Counted from the stretch's first letter, positions 35,764-46,370 are shown. The stretch: DNA of 64,000 nucleotides from Devosia rhodophyticola (GCF_028816475.1 NZ_CP118247.1:2286001-2350000); one strand, 5' to 3'. The notes: generated from the sequence alone by a model not told the origin. Program-made: numbers and translations.

Positions 35764-36759
35764 CTAGTTCCGCCGCTCGGTATCGTTCTCGGCCAACAGG
35801 GCCTCTATGAGATCGCGCAATTTCTTGTTGGTGTCGCCCTGCTCATGGATATGTTTTCGCAGGTCATCCTGTTCGGTTCGAATGTGCTTGACCAGCCCAT
35901 CGATACCACGCGCCAGCTCGGCCATGGCACGAATGGCATTTTGGGACGAGTTGGAGTTTTGCATGGTGCTATCGAGACGTTCGAACATGGCCTGCATTTC
36001 GGGGCCCTGCACACCCAGGCCATTCGCCTGCATCGCCGTAACGGGATGATCGAGTTCGGTCATTGAAGTCATCCAGTCTTCAAGATCGGTATAGAAAGCG
36101 TTTTGCGACTGGCTGGTCTGAAGATCAAGGAAGCCAAGGATCAAAGAGCCTGAAAGGCCGAACAGAGAGGATGAGAAGGCGGTCCCCATGCCGGCAAGGG
36201 GGGCGGTAAGGCCTTCTTTCAAATTGGCAAACAGGGTGGCGCTATCACCCGAAGTCACATCGAGCGCATTGATCACGTTGCCCACTGACGTCACTGTCTG
36301 CAGCAGGCCAAAGAAGGTACCCAGCAGGCCAAGAAAGACCAGCAGTCCGGTCAGATAGCGCGAGGTATCCTTGGCTTCGTCAAGGCGATTGCCGACGCTG
36401 TCGAGGATGGAGCGCATCGAGGAGGGGGTGATGATGGCTTCCCCAATGCGCTCGCGCAAGATACCGGCAACGGGAGCGAGTAGCACGGGTTGGCGGGCGC
36501 TGGAATTGGTGCCATCCTGAAGCGAATTGACCCATTGCACTTCGGGAAACAGGCGAATGACCTGACGAAAACTGAGAAAAACGCCGACTGCCAATGTAAA
36601 GCCGATGAGGCCATTGATGAACGGGTTGGCCCAGAAAAATGTGATGATGGTGTTGTAGAGGATTGCGCCGACCAGCAGCACCAGAACCAAGAAAATAACG
36701 ATCTTGATCAGGTAAACAGTGGGGCTGGCGAGATGATAAGGATCATAGTCTTGCGTCAT
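35764..36759 (-). CDS. MotA/TolQ/ExbB-family proton-channel protein
   Basis: Inner-membrane protein of 331 residues. Two hydrophobic helices near the start (KIVIFLVLVLLVGAILY; NGLIGFTLAVGVFLSF) are followed by a long cytoplasmic stretch and then the family core: YLTGLLVFLGLLGTFFGLLQ and GLTAPLAGMGTAFSSSLFGL, both hallmarks of the MotA/TolQ/ExbB fold. The C-terminal 80 residues are polar and probably coiled. The downstream gene encodes an OmpA-like partner with a membrane aspartate. Together they resemble MotAB-type stators, but no flagellar, ExbD or Zorya-type genes lie nearby. Confidence 0.87.
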   Translation of the reverse strand: MTQDYDPYHLASPTVYLIKIVIFLVLVLLVGAILYNTIITFFWANPFINGLIGFTLAVGVFLSFRQVIRLFPEVQWVNSLQDGTNSSARQPVLLAPVAGILRERIGEAIITPSSMRSILDSVGNRLDEAKDTSRYLTGLLVFLGLLGTFFGLLQTVTSVGNVINALDVTSGDSATLFANLKEGLTAPLAGMGTAFSSSLFGLSGSLILGFLDLQTSQSQNAFYTDLEDWMTSMTELDHPVTAMQANGLGVQGPEMQAMFERLDSTMQNSNSSQNAIRAMAELARGIDGLVKHIRTEQDDLRKHIHEQGDTNKKLRDLIEALLAENDTERRN

Positions 36760-36896
36760 ATCGGCCTAAACTCTTCCCATACCAGTACCAAATCAGCTTT
36801 GAGATTAGTCAGACCATGATGGCCTGACAATGACAAAGGTCAAGACTGGGCACCAGGCGCAAACCCCAGCAGGGGCCGATGGATCGAATGATTAAG

Positions 36897-37691
36897 CTAT
36901 TTGACCGCCTGCAACTGCTTGAGAAGCAGTAATTGCAGCGTTTCATTGCCCGCGACCACCTCGCCATTCCAGACGTAACCGGGTTTGCCCGAATAATCTG
37001 AAACAAAACCGCCTGCTTCCTTGACCATCAGGGCGCCCGGCGCAACGTCCCACGGTGACAAACCTGCTTCCCAAAGCGCATCAAACCGGCCTGAAGCGAG
37101 CCAGGCCATGTCGACAGAAATCGACCCGGTGCGGCGAATGCCAGCGACGGCTGGATTAAGGTGCGTGACTTGACGCAGGCCCAGGGCATCGTTGGGTGTT
37201 CCCTGGGTTTTGATGCCGGTGACCAAAACGCTGTCGGCCAGATGCCGACGCCCACCGACGCGCAGTCGCTTGCGGTCGTTCAACCAGACGCCATTGCCTT
37301 TTTCAGCGGTGTAAAGTTCGTCCATCACCGGGTTGTAAATGACTGACGCCACGATTTCGTCATTACGCTCAAGCGCGATAGCGACGGCAAACAGCGGGAT
37401 GGAGTGCAGGAAATTGGTCGTGCCGTCGAGGGGGTCAACGATCCAGCGATGCGCGCCGTCGGTGCCGGTTACCTCGCCGCCTTCTTCCATCAGGAAGGCG
37501 TACGTGGGGCGTGCCTTGCGCAATTCGTCAAAGACGATCTGCTCGGCGCGTAAATCGGCCTTGGAGACAAAATCGGCAGGGCCCTTGCGGGAGACCTGCA
37601 GGCTTTCAACCTCGCCAAAGTCCTTGGTGAGCGATTTTCCGGCCTTGATGGCGGCCTGAACCATGACATTTAGAAGAGCTGAACGTGCCAT
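36897..37691 (-). CDS. suhB: Inositol monophosphatase family protein
   Basis: Magnesium-dependent phosphatase of 264 residues. Metal-binding motifs are complete: EEGGE, the IVDPLDGTTNFLHSIP block, and the C-terminal SPWDVAPGALMVKEAGG. The start MARSALLNVMVQAAIKAG is canonical for alphaproteobacterial SuhB. It hydrolyses myo-inositol 1-phosphate or related phosphomonoesters; in E. coli SuhB also modulates rRNA antitermination, which may or may not apply here. It begins three bases after the efp stop, so the two genes are probably one transcript. Confidence 0.93.
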   Translation of the reverse strand: MARSALLNVMVQAAIKAGKSLTKDFGEVESLQVSRKGPADFVSKADLRAEQIVFDELRKARPTYAFLMEEGGEVTGTDGAHRWIVDPLDGTTNFLHSIPLFAVAIALERNDEIVASVIYNPVMDELYTAEKGNGVWLNDRKRLRVGGRRHLADSVLVTGIKTQGTPNDALGLRQVTHLNPAVAGIRRTGSISVDMAWLASGRFDALWEAGLSPWDVAPGALMVKEAGGFVSDYSGKPGYVWNGEVVAGNETLQLLLLKQLQAVK

Positions 37692-37694
37692 AAA

Positions 37695-38261
37695 TTAATC
37701 TGCCCGACGCAAGTAGGTGACTTCGGTGGTATCCACAACGATGCGTTCACCGGTGTTGACGAATTGGGGTACCATGACCTTGAGGCCGTTGGCCAGCTTG
37801 GCTGGTTTGAACGAATTGGCGGCGGTCTGTCCCTTGACGGCAGGATCGGCTTCCAAAACCTCAAGAATGACATTTGAGGGCAGGCGAATGCCAAGCGGCG
37901 TCTCTTCGTGCATTTCGACCGTGACTTTCATGCCGTCCTGCAAAAAGGCTGCGCGATCGCCGACAAAATCCCTGGCCAGTTCGATCTGCTCGTAGCTTTC
38001 CTGATCCATGAACACCAGGGCATCGCCTTGCTCATAAAGAAAGGTGAAATCGCGGAATTCGAGTTCAACCTGCTCAAGGGTTTCGGCCGACCGAAAGCGT
38101 TCGTTGAGCTTGGTGCCGCCAAGAATGGCCTTGAGTTCGACCTGGGCATAGGCACCGCCCTTACCGGGCTTGACGTGATCGACCTTGACCGCAACCCAGA
38201 GGCGATCCTGATGCTGAATGACGAAGCCGGGTCGGACTTCGTTGCCGTTGATTTTAGCCAT
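37695..38261 (-). CDS. efp: Elongation factor P
   Basis: Translation factor that relieves ribosome stalling at polyproline. The 188-residue length and KOW-OB-OB order are standard; [19 protein letters not shown] opens it and the C-terminus has [19 protein letters not shown]. The modified residue is Lys34, in [11 protein letters not shown], which suggests EpmA-type beta-lysylation; the modifying genes are not in this window. I take the internal ATG since it gives the conserved start. The several proline-rich proteins nearby (TolA, DUF882, S21 tail) would be clients, by inference. Confidence 0.96.
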   Translation of the reverse strand: MAKINGNEVRPGFVIQHQDRLWVAVKVDHVKPGKGGAYAQVELKAILGGTKLNERFRSAETLEQVELEFRDFTFLYEQGDALVFMDQESYEQIELARDFVGDRAAFLQDGMKVTVEMHEETPLGIRLPSNVILEVLEADPAVKGQTAANSFKPAKLANGLKVMVPQFVNTGERIVVDTTEVTYLRRAD

Positions 38262-38382
38262 TGGTGTGACTTCTTGTTGGTGCGTCAGGCAGTGGCTGCC
38301 GGCAATGGCAGCCAATAGGCGCTGGCACGAAATGGTCTGCCCGGAATGGGATGGCGCTTATTGCCCCAGAATGGGGCCTGGA

Positions 38383-39401
38383 TCAAGGCTCTTGGGGGAC
38401 TTCGGTTGGTTGGGGTAGCGACGGCGTTGGCCCAGGGCTGGAGCTTTCTTCCGCGCTTGGGGGATTGCTGGGCCAGAAGCGGGCACGTTCTTCGGCTTTG
38501 GCCAGTATTTCGGGCGGCACCGGCGCCAGCAAATCATCAAGGGTGGGATCGTTGAGGCCCTGACGGCGCGATAGGGCGCGCCACATGGCAGCGTCTTCGA
38601 GATTAGCAGTCACCCCTTCACCAACCGCCAACAGCTTTGCGTATCGATTTTGCGCCACTGCATTGCCTGCATTTGCAGCGGTTGCGTACCAGCGTACGGC
38701 ACCATCAAGATCGCGCGGTATGCCCTGGCCAAGATAGAGCAAAGTTGCGTAGTCAATCTGGGCGCTGACCAGATCCTGTTCGGCCGCCAGTTCGATGTAA
38801 TGGGCGCCTTCTGTGGCATTGGGGGCGACACCGGCGCCGTCAATCAGCATTGTGCCGTAGTCGTACTGGGCTTCAGGCAGCTCCGCGTCGGCTGCCTGCT
38901 TCATCATACTGGCCGCCTTAATGAGGTCGGGCGCCGCATAGCGTCCCTCGACATGGAGCAGGGCGACATTGTAAACTGCGGGGATATAGCCGGAATTGGC
39001 AGCGGTGGTGAACAGTTTGGCTGCCCGCTCGCGGTCGCGGGGGACGCCGGTGCCGTTTTCGTAAAGCAGGGCCAGTTCGAACGTGGCCAGAATGTCGCCA
39101 TTATCGCTGGCCAATTGATACCATCCAGCGGCGCGTTCGGCATTTTGAGGCACGCCTTGGCCGTTTGCATAAATTTGGCCGATCAAGGTTTGTGCGGCGG
39201 GATCTTTTTTTCGGCTCGCGGCAGAGCGAGCGATAAGGCCGTCAGATAAAAACCGCGCTGATAGGCACCGTAGGCGTCGTCAACGCGGATACGTGGGCCA
39301 AAAACGGCAGAACTAATGGATTCCGCCTCGTTCGATTGTGCCATTGCTGTTGTGACAAATGCCAGAAGCGCGGCAACCACGATATAGAGGTGTGGGCGCA
39401 T
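38383..39401 (-). pseudogene. Exported Sel1-repeat protein, interrupted by a one-base frameshift
   Basis: TPR-like Sel1 repeats in an exported protein of unknown partner. The 5' part encodes a signal peptide (MRPHLYIVVAALLAFVTTAM, cleavage after AMA) and continues DAYGAYQRGFYLTALSLALP; it then runs into an A7 tract (39205-39211) and stops after a few wrong residues. The next frame continues exactly from there with IGQIYANGQGVPQNAERAAG and six or so Sel1 units (for example ALLYENGTGVPRDRERAAKL). One added base restores a single 339-residue frame. The start overlaps the thiE stop (TGATG), and efp follows. Either a recent mutation, a base-calling error or slippage on the A run. Confidence 0.82.
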
Positions 39402-39997
39402 CAGGCCTCCTGCTGACTGAAGAAAGTCGTGAGAAACGCTGCCGGATCTTCCCGTTGCCAGAGGCTTTGGGACAGAGCCAGAAATTCGGCGCCCAGGGCA
39501 TCAACCAGATCGGCCCCCGCGTCTGGAGCGCTCAGAACGGCTGGGATTTCGAAGGTCTGGGCCCACCATTGCGCGAGTTCGGCGCCATTAGCCTTGCCAT
39601 TTTGTTCCAACGGACCAAACAGCAGGTAATCGATGTTCAACTCCCCGAGGATCATCGCATCGTGGCGGCTGTCGCAGGGGCCAACGCCGACAATCAGGGC
39701 GGGCTTTGCCGCGGCAATGGCAGCTTTGGCGGTCTTGATATCGGGGCCAACGTGCACGCCATCGGCGCCCAGCGAAATGGCAAGCGCAGAATCATCTTCG
39801 ACCAGCAGAGCACAGGCCGATGATTGGGCGATGGGCAACAATGCCTTGACCAGCGTCTCATAGGCAGCCGGGCTCAGATCGTGCCGGCGCACCAACAGGG
39901 CGGAAACCGGATTTGCGGCCAAAACTGTCTGCAACAGTGCCGGGAAGCGGGTGGGTTCTGCATTGGGCGGCGTCAGCAGGTAAATTTGTGCGGCCAT
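39401..39997 (-). CDS. Thiamine phosphate synthase family protein (ThiE/TenI-like)
   Basis: TIM-barrel protein of about 198 residues. It shows the family elements ALLVEDDSALAISLGADGVH, VGPDIKTAKAAIAAAKPALI and a phosphate-loop-like GELNIDYLLFGPLEQ. The usual ThiE motif Gly-Val-Ser-x-His is not obvious (GVGPCDSRHD instead), so it may be a divergent ThiE or a TenI-like protein without synthase activity. No other thiamine genes are nearby. Two ATGs 15 bases apart are possible; neither has a good ribosome site. Its stop overlaps the Sel1 gene start by one base. It is downstream of fba after a likely terminator. Confidence 0.72.
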   Translation of the reverse strand: MAAQIYLLTPPNAEPTRFPALLQTVLAANPVSALLVRRHDLSPAAYETLVKALLPIAQSSACALLVEDDSALAISLGADGVHVGPDIKTAKAAIAAAKPALIVGVGPCDSRHDAMILGELNIDYLLFGPLEQNGKANGAELAQWWAQTFEIPAVLSAPDAGADLVDALGAEFLALSQSLWQREDPAAFLTTFFSQQEA

Positions 39998-40113
39998 GGG
40001 CTTTCGGATCATTGAGTGGGGGTGCTATGCCCCCGCATTTGGGCAAGAAAAGGGAGACTAGTGCATAGAGCCAAAAGGGGTGTGAGTGCAATGATTGGAG
40101 CGACAAAACAAAA

Positions 40114-40142
40114 CAGGCGCAACCCTTGCGAGTTGCGCCCTG
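40114..40142 (-). terminator. Intrinsic terminator after fba
   Basis: On the minus strand CAGGGCGCAAC and GTTGCGCCTG pair with a single bulged G around an eight-base loop, followed by TTTTGTTTT. It closes the glycolytic gene run. Confidence 0.75.
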
Positions 40143-40170
40143 TGTGACGTTTTGACGTCAATGGACTATA

Positions 40171-41199
40171 TCAGGCGGCCTTGTCGATCTCGGGACGCCA
40201 CTGGCCCAGCGCTGCCAGCGAGTTCATTTTGGCGCGGTGGCTGAAAGCTGCCTGTGCAGGCTCGAAATTTTCGCGGCGACCGGCCCAAGTGCGCAGGGCG
40301 ACATTTTGCAAGGCGCGACCGTAAGAGAAAGTTAGCGGCCACGGCTTGTTTTCAATCTGGTTCATTGCTGAAAGATGGGCTGTGGCTTCTTCGTCGGTCT
40401 GGCCACCTGAAAGGAATGCGATACCCGGCACAGCGGCCGGGACGTGTTCGCGCAATACCTGCACAGTGCGGCGCGCAACGTCGTCCACGGTTGGCCGATC
40501 ACGCGAATTTACGCCCGAAAGCACCATATTTGGCTTGAGCAACATGCCCGCCAGATCAACGCCCGAAAGGCGCAGTTCCTTGAATACGGCTTCAAGGACA
40601 TCGCCAGTTACATTGGCACAACGCTCGAGCGAATGGTTGCCGGGTTCGCCATCGCCAACCACCTCGGGCTCAACGACAGGAACAATGCCGGCTTCCTGGC
40701 AAAGGATCGCGTAGCGGGCCAGGGCGTGGGCGTTGGCGCGGATATTGTTGCGGGTGGGGGCTATGTCGTTAATGGTGATTACCGCGCGCCATTTGGCAAA
40801 GCCGGCGCCAAGCAGGGCGTAGCGCTCCAGACGCTGCCGCAAGCCATCAAGGCCTTCGGTGATTTTTTCGCCGCTATCGCCGGGCATCGGAAATGCGCCG
40901 CGGTCAACCTTGATGCCGGGAATGACATCGGTGTCGTCCATGATAGAGCGGAATGCGGTGCCGTCAGCGGCATGCTGCTCAAGCGTCTCCTCGGTCAGGA
41001 TGACGCCGGAGATATAGCTCGTCATGGCCTCGGTCGAACGAAAGAGCATTTCGCGGTAGTCGCGACGCAGATCGAGGGAATTGGGCAGGTTGATCTTGGC
41101 AAAGCGCTTGGCGATTGTGCCTTCAGACTCGTCAGCGGCCAAAATTCCCTTGCCGGGGGTCATCAGTTTTTGGGCAATCGCGTTCAACGACTTTGTCAT
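40171..41199 (-). CDS. fba: Class I fructose-bisphosphate aldolase
   Basis: Schiff-base aldolase that interconverts fructose 1,6-bisphosphate with dihydroxyacetone phosphate and glyceraldehyde 3-phosphate. At 342 residues it fits class I enzymes: KGILAADESEGTIAKRFAKI, WRAVITINDIAPTR, VPVVEPEVV, GMLLKPNMVLSG (Schiff-base lysine region) and VPGIAFLSGGQTDEEATAHL. It is the last of four central-metabolism genes on this strand: tkt, gap, pgk, fba. That cluster is typical for Hyphomicrobiales. Confidence 0.95.
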   Translation of the reverse strand: MTKSLNAIAQKLMTPGKGILAADESEGTIAKRFAKINLPNSLDLRRDYREMLFRSTEAMTSYISGVILTEETLEQHAADGTAFRSIMDDTDVIPGIKVDRGAFPMPGDSGEKITEGLDGLRQRLERYALLGAGFAKWRAVITINDIAPTRNNIRANAHALARYAILCQEAGIVPVVEPEVVGDGEPGNHSLERCANVTGDVLEAVFKELRLSGVDLAGMLLKPNMVLSGVNSRDRPTVDDVARRTVQVLREHVPAAVPGIAFLSGGQTDEEATAHLSAMNQIENKPWPLTFSYGRALQNVALRTWAGRRENFEPAQAAFSHRAKMNSLAALGQWRPEIDKAA

Positions 41200-41340
41200 C
41201 TAGTTCAAACCTCAATTAATGGGATGAGGCGAGATTAGACTTTAGTGGCGCAGAGTCGATTATACGAATGGCTATACGACTAAAGGCGAAGAAGATACCC
41301 GCCACTTGTAGGTGTCAAAAATATGTTTTAATTCAGTTGG

Positions 41341-42546
41341 TTAGCGTGTTTTCAAGGCTTCAACGCCTGGCAGCGGCTTGCCTTCCATCCACTCAAGGAA
41401 TGCCCCTCCTGCGGTTGAGACATATGTCAGGTCCTTCTTGACCCCCGCGTGGGCCAATGCGCTAACCGTGTCGCCACCGCCGGCTACTGACACCAGTTTG
41501 CCATCATGGGTGCGTTTTGCGACGTGCCTGGCGATTTCAACGGTGCCAGCGTCAAACGGGTGCATTTCGAATGCGCCGATCGGGCCGTTCCACACAACTG
41601 TGTGCGCATCGTCGATGGCCCCCTTGATGCGCTCAATTGAAGAGGGGCCAATATCGAGGATCATCCCGTCTGGATCGATGGCATCGACGCCATATAGGCG
41701 CGTTGGTGTGTCTGCTTTGAAATGCCAAGCGACGACGCCGTCGATTGGCAGGATGATGGCGCACCCGCTGTCAATGGCTTTGTCCATGATGCGCAGGGCG
41801 GTTTCGGCGAGATCCTTTTCGCAAAGGGATTTTCCAACACCGAACCCTTGAGCGTGCAGGAATGTATTGGCCATGCCGCCGCCGATGACAAGTCCATCAA
41901 CGCGGGTGACAAGATTTTCGAGTAGATCGATCTTTGAAGAAACCTTTGCGCCTCCCACGATGGCGACAACCGGCTTTTTGGGTTGCCCCAGCCCTTTTTC
42001 AAGCGCGCTCAGTTCTGCCTGCATGGCAAGGCCAGCCGCTGCGGGGAGAAGATGGGCCAGCGCTTCGGTCGAGGCGTGGGCGCGATGGGCTGCGGAAAAA
42101 GCGTCGTTGACATAGACGTCGCCAAGCGAGGCCATGCGCTCGGCCAGCGCCTTGTCATTGGTCTCTTCGCCGGGGTGAAAGCGCGTATTTTCGAGAACCA
42201 GAACGCTGCCGGCGGGGGCATCATCAATGGCCTTTCCCGCCGCTGAAACGTCGACCCAGTCGGTTGGCACGAAGCCAACCGGATGTCCGGTCAGATTAGC
42301 AACGCTGGGGGCAACGATCTCGAGCGAATAATCGGGGTCAACTTTGCCCTTGGGGCGGCCAAAATGGGAAAGCAAAATGGCTTTCCCGCCGTATTTGACG
42401 ATTTCACGGATCGTTGGAACCAGCCGCTCGATCCGCGTCGCATCGGTGACTTTTCCATCGCCGACCGGGACATTGAGATCGGCGCGCAGGAGGACGCGCT
42501 TGCCCTTGAGATCAAGATCAGAAAGGGTTTTGAACGATGCGGACAT
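41341..42546 (-). CDS. pgk: Phosphoglycerate kinase
   Basis: Transfers a phosphate between 1,3-bisphosphoglycerate and ADP. The 401-residue chain has the full set: [78 protein letters not shown] and [13 protein letters not shown] use the internal ATG giving [15 protein letters not shown]; the frame extends 85 codons upstream without similarity and crosses the gap terminator. It lies between gap and fba in the glycolytic run. Confidence 0.96.
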   Translation of the reverse strand: MSASFKTLSDLDLKGKRVLLRADLNVPVGDGKVTDATRIERLVPTIREIVKYGGKAILLSHFGRPKGKVDPDYSLEIVAPSVANLTGHPVGFVPTDWVDVSAAGKAIDDAPAGSVLVLENTRFHPGEETNDKALAERMASLGDVYVNDAFSAAHRAHASTEALAHLLPAAAGLAMQAELSALEKGLGQPKKPVVAIVGGAKVSSKIDLLENLVTRVDGLVIGGGMANTFLHAQGFGVGKSLCEKDLAETALRIMDKAIDSGCAIILPIDGVVAWHFKADTPTRLYGVDAIDPDGMILDIGPSSIERIKGAIDDAHTVVWNGPIGAFEMHPFDAGTVEIARHVAKRTHDGKLVSVAGGGDTVSALAHAGVKKDLTYVSTAGGAFLEWMEGKPLPGVEALKTR

Positions 42547-42699
42547 GAAGCGCCTCCGGAATATGCAGGTGGTCGTGCCTAGCAGAGTGGGGGCGGAGGG
42601 GGAAGAGGGAACGCAGCGGGACAGGTTGGGCAAATTGAAACAGGCGGATCGCCGCCTTGGCGAGGTGCAATTATCGGCGTTGTCGCAGGGACGCAAAAA

Positions 42700-42720
42700 G
42701 GGCGCCCCGCCGGGGCACCC
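42700..42720 (-). terminator. Terminator-like hairpin after gap
   Basis: On the minus strand GGGTGCCCC and GGGGCGCCC pair (one mismatch) around a three-base loop and run into TTTTT, 24 bases after the gap stop. Some transcripts may therefore end here, with pgk and fba needing read-through or their own promoter in the 197-base spacer. Confidence 0.7.
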
Positions 42721-42743
42721 TTGCGAGATGGTCTGCCAAAAAA

Positions 42744-43751
42744 CTAGAGAGTTTTTCCCAGAGCAACCGCTGTGTCGGCCATGCGGTTGGAGAAGCCCCA
42801 TTCATTGTCGTACCAGCTCAGGACGGCCACGAAATTGCCGTCCATAACCTTGGTCTGGTCGAGCGCCACAGTCGAGGAATGCGGATCGTGGTTGAAGTCG
42901 ATAGAGACATTCGGGTGGGTTGTGTAGCCGAGAATATTCTTGAGCTGGCCATCGGCGTATTTGCGTACAATCTGGTTGATCTCGTCTGCTGTTGTATTGC
43001 GGCTGGCGATGAACTTGAAATCGACCAATGAAACGTTTGGCGTCGGGACGCGGATCGATACGCCGTCGAGCTTGCCTTTGAGTTCTGGCATGACCAGACC
43101 GATGGCCTTGGCGGCGCCAGTTGAGGTGGGAATCTGCGACATGGCGGCAGCGCGACCGCGATAGAGATCCTTATGCATGGTGTCGAGTGTTGGCTGGTCG
43201 CCCGTATAGGAGTGGACTGTGGTCATCATGCCGCGTTCGATGCCAACGGTTTGGTTGAGCACATAGGCCAGCGGCGCAAGGCAATTGGTGGTGCACGAGG
43301 CATTAGACACCACAACGTGCTCTTTGGTGAGTTTGTCGTGATTGATGCCATAAACCACGGTCAGATCGGCGCCGTCGCCTGGTGCCGAGATCAGAACCTT
43401 CCTGGCCCCGGCCTTCAAGTGAGCCGAGGCCTTCTCCCTTGATGTAAAAATGCCGGTGCACTCAAGGGCAATATCCACGCCCATGGCCGCGTGGGGCAAT
43501 TCGGCGGGGTCACGTACTGCCGTTACCTTTATAGGGCCCCGACCGACGTCGATAGTGTCGCCATCTACAATAACCGTGCCATTGAAGCGACCGTGGACGC
43601 TATCGAAACGGAACAGGTGGGCGTTAGTTTCGACCGGGCCGAGGTCGTTGATGGCCACGACTTCAATATCGGTCCGGCCACTTTCGATGATGGCTCGCAG
43701 GACATTGCGACCAATACGGCCAAAACCATTGATGGCGACACGAATTGCCAT
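42744..43751 (-). CDS. gap: Glyceraldehyde-3-phosphate dehydrogenase
   Basis: NAD-dependent dehydrogenase of glycolysis, 335 residues. It begins [20 protein letters not shown] and contains the active-site cysteine in [37 protein letters not shown], and a C-terminal [23 protein letters not shown] specificity is supported by NDLG after the second strand. It sits 47 bases downstream of tkt on the same strand, so co-transcription is likely. Confidence 0.97.
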   Translation of the reverse strand: MAIRVAINGFGRIGRNVLRAIIESGRTDIEVVAINDLGPVETNAHLFRFDSVHGRFNGTVIVDGDTIDVGRGPIKVTAVRDPAELPHAAMGVDIALECTGIFTSREKASAHLKAGARKVLISAPGDGADLTVVYGINHDKLTKEHVVVSNASCTTNCLAPLAYVLNQTVGIERGMMTTVHSYTGDQPTLDTMHKDLYRGRAAAMSQIPTSTGAAKAIGLVMPELKGKLDGVSIRVPTPNVSLVDFKFIASRNTTADEINQIVRKYADGQLKNILGYTTHPNVSIDFNHDPHSSTVALDQTKVMDGNFVAVLSWYDNEWGFSNRMADTAVALGKTL

Positions 43752-43798
43752 GGGAGACGCTCCTAGTAATTGAAATCGGGCAGAAGAGTTGGGCTCTC

Positions 43799-45820
43799 TT
43801 ACAACTGTGCGGTGACAGCTTCAACAACGGCTTGAGGCGTAATACCAAAGAATTGATAGAGATCATCAATGGGACCTGAAGCGCCAAATGACTTCATGCC
43901 GACAAAACGCCCGTTGTCGCCGAGCAGCCTGTCCCAACTCATCGAGATGCCTGCCTCAACCGCAACGCGCGCTTTGGCCGCACCCAGAATTTCGGCGCGG
44001 TAGGCGTCGGACTGCTGATTGAACAGTTCGAGCGATGGTGCCGATACGACGCGGGCCGAGATGCCTTTTTCGCCCAGTGCCTTCATCCCTTCAAGCGCGA
44101 TGGCGACTTCTGAGCCGGTGGCGAAAATAACCGCATCGGCGTCAAGGTCACCGGCGAGCGTGTAAGCGCCCTTGGCCGACTTGTTTTCCATGGTGTATTC
44201 GGTGCGCACGGTCGGCAGTCCCTGACGCGACAACGCCAGAATTGAGGGTGCCGTGGTGCTTTCAAGCGCCAACTGCCAGCATTCGGCGGTTTCAACGGCA
44301 TCAGCAGGACGGAAGACCAACAGATTTGGAATGGCGCGGAGTGTTGATAGATGTTCGACCGGCTGGTGGGTTGGCCCATCTTCACCCAGCCCGATTGAAT
44401 CGTGGGTCATGACGTAGATAACGCGCTGTCCCATGATTGCTGAAAGGCGGATTGCGGGGCGGGCGTAGTCGGTAAAGACCAGGAAGGTGCCGCCGTAAGG
44501 GATAAGGCCGCCATGCAAGGCAACGCCGTTCATGGCAGCCGCCATGCCGTGTTCGCGAATGCCATACATCATGTAGCGTCCGGTACGGTTTTCAACGGTG
44601 AAGGGCTTGGTTTCCTTAGTGTCAGTCAGGTTGGAGCCTGTGAGATCTGCTGAGCCCCCCAGTGTTTCGGGCAGGGCTGCGTTGATTACATCGAGCGCCA
44701 TCTGGCTCGACTTGCGGGTTGCAACCTTGGGCCTGTCTTCACCCAATTGACGTTTGTAAGCGTCCATGGCTTCAAGAAAACCGGTTGGCAGCGTGCCGTT
44801 CTGGCGGCGTTCAAACTCGTCCTTATGGGGGCTGGCGGCAAGCCGGGACTGCCACTCGCCGCGAACATTCTGTGAGCGCATGCCGGCGGCACGCCATACC
44901 GAAAGTGTATCGGCGGGAATTTCGAAAGCCGGATAGCTAATGCCGAGCGCCTTTTTTGCCCCCGCCAGTTCCTCAGCCCCCAGTGGGGAGCCGTGGACCT
45001 TGTTGGTGCCGGCCTTTTTGGGAGCACCAAAACCGATGGTGGTCTTGGCAGCGATCAGGGTGGGCTTGGAGGATTTTTTCGATTTTAGGAGCGCCGCTTC
45101 GATCGCCTCCTGATCGTGACCGTCAATTTCAATGGTGTTCCAACCTGATGCCTTGAAGCGGGCGATCTGATCGGTTGAGTCCGAATTTGAAACGGCACCG
45201 TCGATGGTGATCGAATTATTGTCCCAGATCAAGGTCAACTTGTTGAGCTTGAGGTGACCGGCCAGCGCGATGGCTTCCTGGGAAATACCTTCCATCAGGC
45301 AACCGTCTCCGGCGAGGCACCACGTGTGATGATCCACAAGATCATCTCCAAATTCGGCAGCCAGCTTGGCTTCAGCGACGGCCATACCGACGGAATTGCC
45401 GACCCCCTGACCCAAGGGCCCGGTGGTGGTCTCAATGCCCTGGGCGAAGTGGTATTCAGGATGGCCCGCGGTCTTGGAGTTGAGTTGACGGAAATTCTTG
45501 ATCTGCTCGATTGTCATGTCTTCGTAGCCGAGCAGGTACAGCGAGGAATAGAGCAACATGGAGCCGTGTCCGGCAGAGAGCACAAAACGGTCACGGTCGG
45601 CCCACTTGCTGTCTGCGGGATCAAATTTCATGACCTTGGTAAACAGAACCGTCGCGATGTCGGCGCAGCCCATGGGCAGGCCAGGATGGCCGGAATTGGC
45701 TTTTTCGACCGCATCCATGGACAAGGAACGGATTGCATTGGCCAAATCGTTTTGCTGGGCTGTGTTGGTCATGGGGAATTTGCTCTGTTTCTGGGCTTCA
45801 AAACCGGGGGAGAAGGTCAT
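43799..45820 (-). CDS. tkt: Transketolase
   Basis: Thiamine diphosphate enzyme of the pentose phosphate pathway. The 673-residue chain shows [38 protein letters not shown], the ThDP motif [26 protein letters not shown] and [19 protein letters not shown]. The start is at the ATG with a perfect AAGGAGG five bases upstream; a second ATG 48 bases later has no ribosome site, although the conserved part begins there. First gene of the tkt-gap-pgk-fba run. Divergent from the DUF4164-zapA pair, with a 242-base spacer in which I see no certain promoter or other feature. Confidence 0.96.
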   Translation of the reverse strand: MTFSPGFEAQKQSKFPMTNTAQQNDLANAIRSLSMDAVEKANSGHPGLPMGCADIATVLFTKVMKFDPADSKWADRDRFVLSAGHGSMLLYSSLYLLGYEDMTIEQIKNFRQLNSKTAGHPEYHFAQGIETTTGPLGQGVGNSVGMAVAEAKLAAEFGDDLVDHHTWCLAGDGCLMEGISQEAIALAGHLKLNKLTLIWDNNSITIDGAVSNSDSTDQIARFKASGWNTIEIDGHDQEAIEAALLKSKKSSKPTLIAAKTTIGFGAPKKAGTNKVHGSPLGAEELAGAKKALGISYPAFEIPADTLSVWRAAGMRSQNVRGEWQSRLAASPHKDEFERRQNGTLPTGFLEAMDAYKRQLGEDRPKVATRKSSQMALDVINAALPETLGGSADLTGSNLTDTKETKPFTVENRTGRYMMYGIREHGMAAAMNGVALHGGLIPYGGTFLVFTDYARPAIRLSAIMGQRVIYVMTHDSIGLGEDGPTHQPVEHLSTLRAIPNLLVFRPADAVETAECWQLALESTTAPSILALSRQGLPTVRTEYTMENKSAKGAYTLAGDLDADAVIFATGSEVAIALEGMKALGEKGISARVVSAPSLELFNQQSDAYRAEILGAAKARVAVEAGISMSWDRLLGDNGRFVGMKSFGASGPIDDLYQFFGITPQAVVEAVTAQL

Positions 45821-46062
45821 CCGACCTCCTTAAAATGGCATTGTGGTGGCATAACAGGCCGACATGTCGCTGTTCAAGCCAAACCGTTCGTCAATTAGGT
45901 GAATATAGCGCTGGATCGACCGCCAAGCGTATTTTTTGACGGCCACGAGCATGATATAATGTTTCGTACCAGAGTTTGTCGTTAGATGGCCATAGTTGCA
46001 ATGCAATCCGGGCTGGGGCTTACTGGTTGAACGGTCGTCGGGCGGGCAGGGGATTTGAGACG

Positions 46063-46344
46063 ATGAGCATGGACCAGCTTGAAGATGGGGTCGAGGCCGC
46101 CTCGGCACGATTCGATCGGGCATTGGCGCGGCTAGATACCAGCGTTAAAAAGTTCAACGCGCGTATTGGCGAGTTGCACCGCATGGAGGTCGACACCCAG
46201 CGGCTCGTATCAGAGCGAGCCAAGTTGGCCAGTGAACTCGACAAGGCTTCAGCCAGAGCCAAGCGTCTGGATGATAGTGCTCACGATGTTTCGCGCCGCT
46301 TGGTCGAGGCGATGGAAACCGTGCGCGATGTTCTGGCCAAATAG
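46063..46344 (+). CDS. DUF4164 family coiled-coil protein
   Basis: Small protein of 93 residues that is almost all coiled coil (DQLEDGVEAASARFDRALAR, RMEVDTQRLVSERAKLASEL). Function unknown. It is regularly found directly upstream of zapA in Hyphomicrobiales and may be a division-related helper; that is inferred from neighbourhood. I chose the internal ATG giving MSMDQLEDGVEAAS; the frame runs 29 codons further upstream without support. zapA starts 26 bases after its stop. Confidence 0.82.
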   Translation: MSMDQLEDGVEAASARFDRALARLDTSVKKFNARIGELHRMEVDTQRLVSERAKLASELDKASARAKRLDDSAHDVSRRLVEAMETVRDVLAK

Positions 46345-46370
46345 GGACAGAAAGTTGGAGGTAGGTGCCG

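Noticed and set aside
34735..36759. The MotA/OmpA-like pair as a Zorya-type phage defence system
   Set aside because: No helicase, nuclease or other Zorya effector genes flank it; neighbours are suhB, efp and an exporter, all housekeeping.
45830..45952. A 40-codon minus-strand frame (MLVAVKKYAWRSI...) ending nine bases before tkt, possible leader peptide
   Set aside because: No ribosome site before its ATG and no run of regulatory codons; its stop merely overlaps the tkt ribosome site region.
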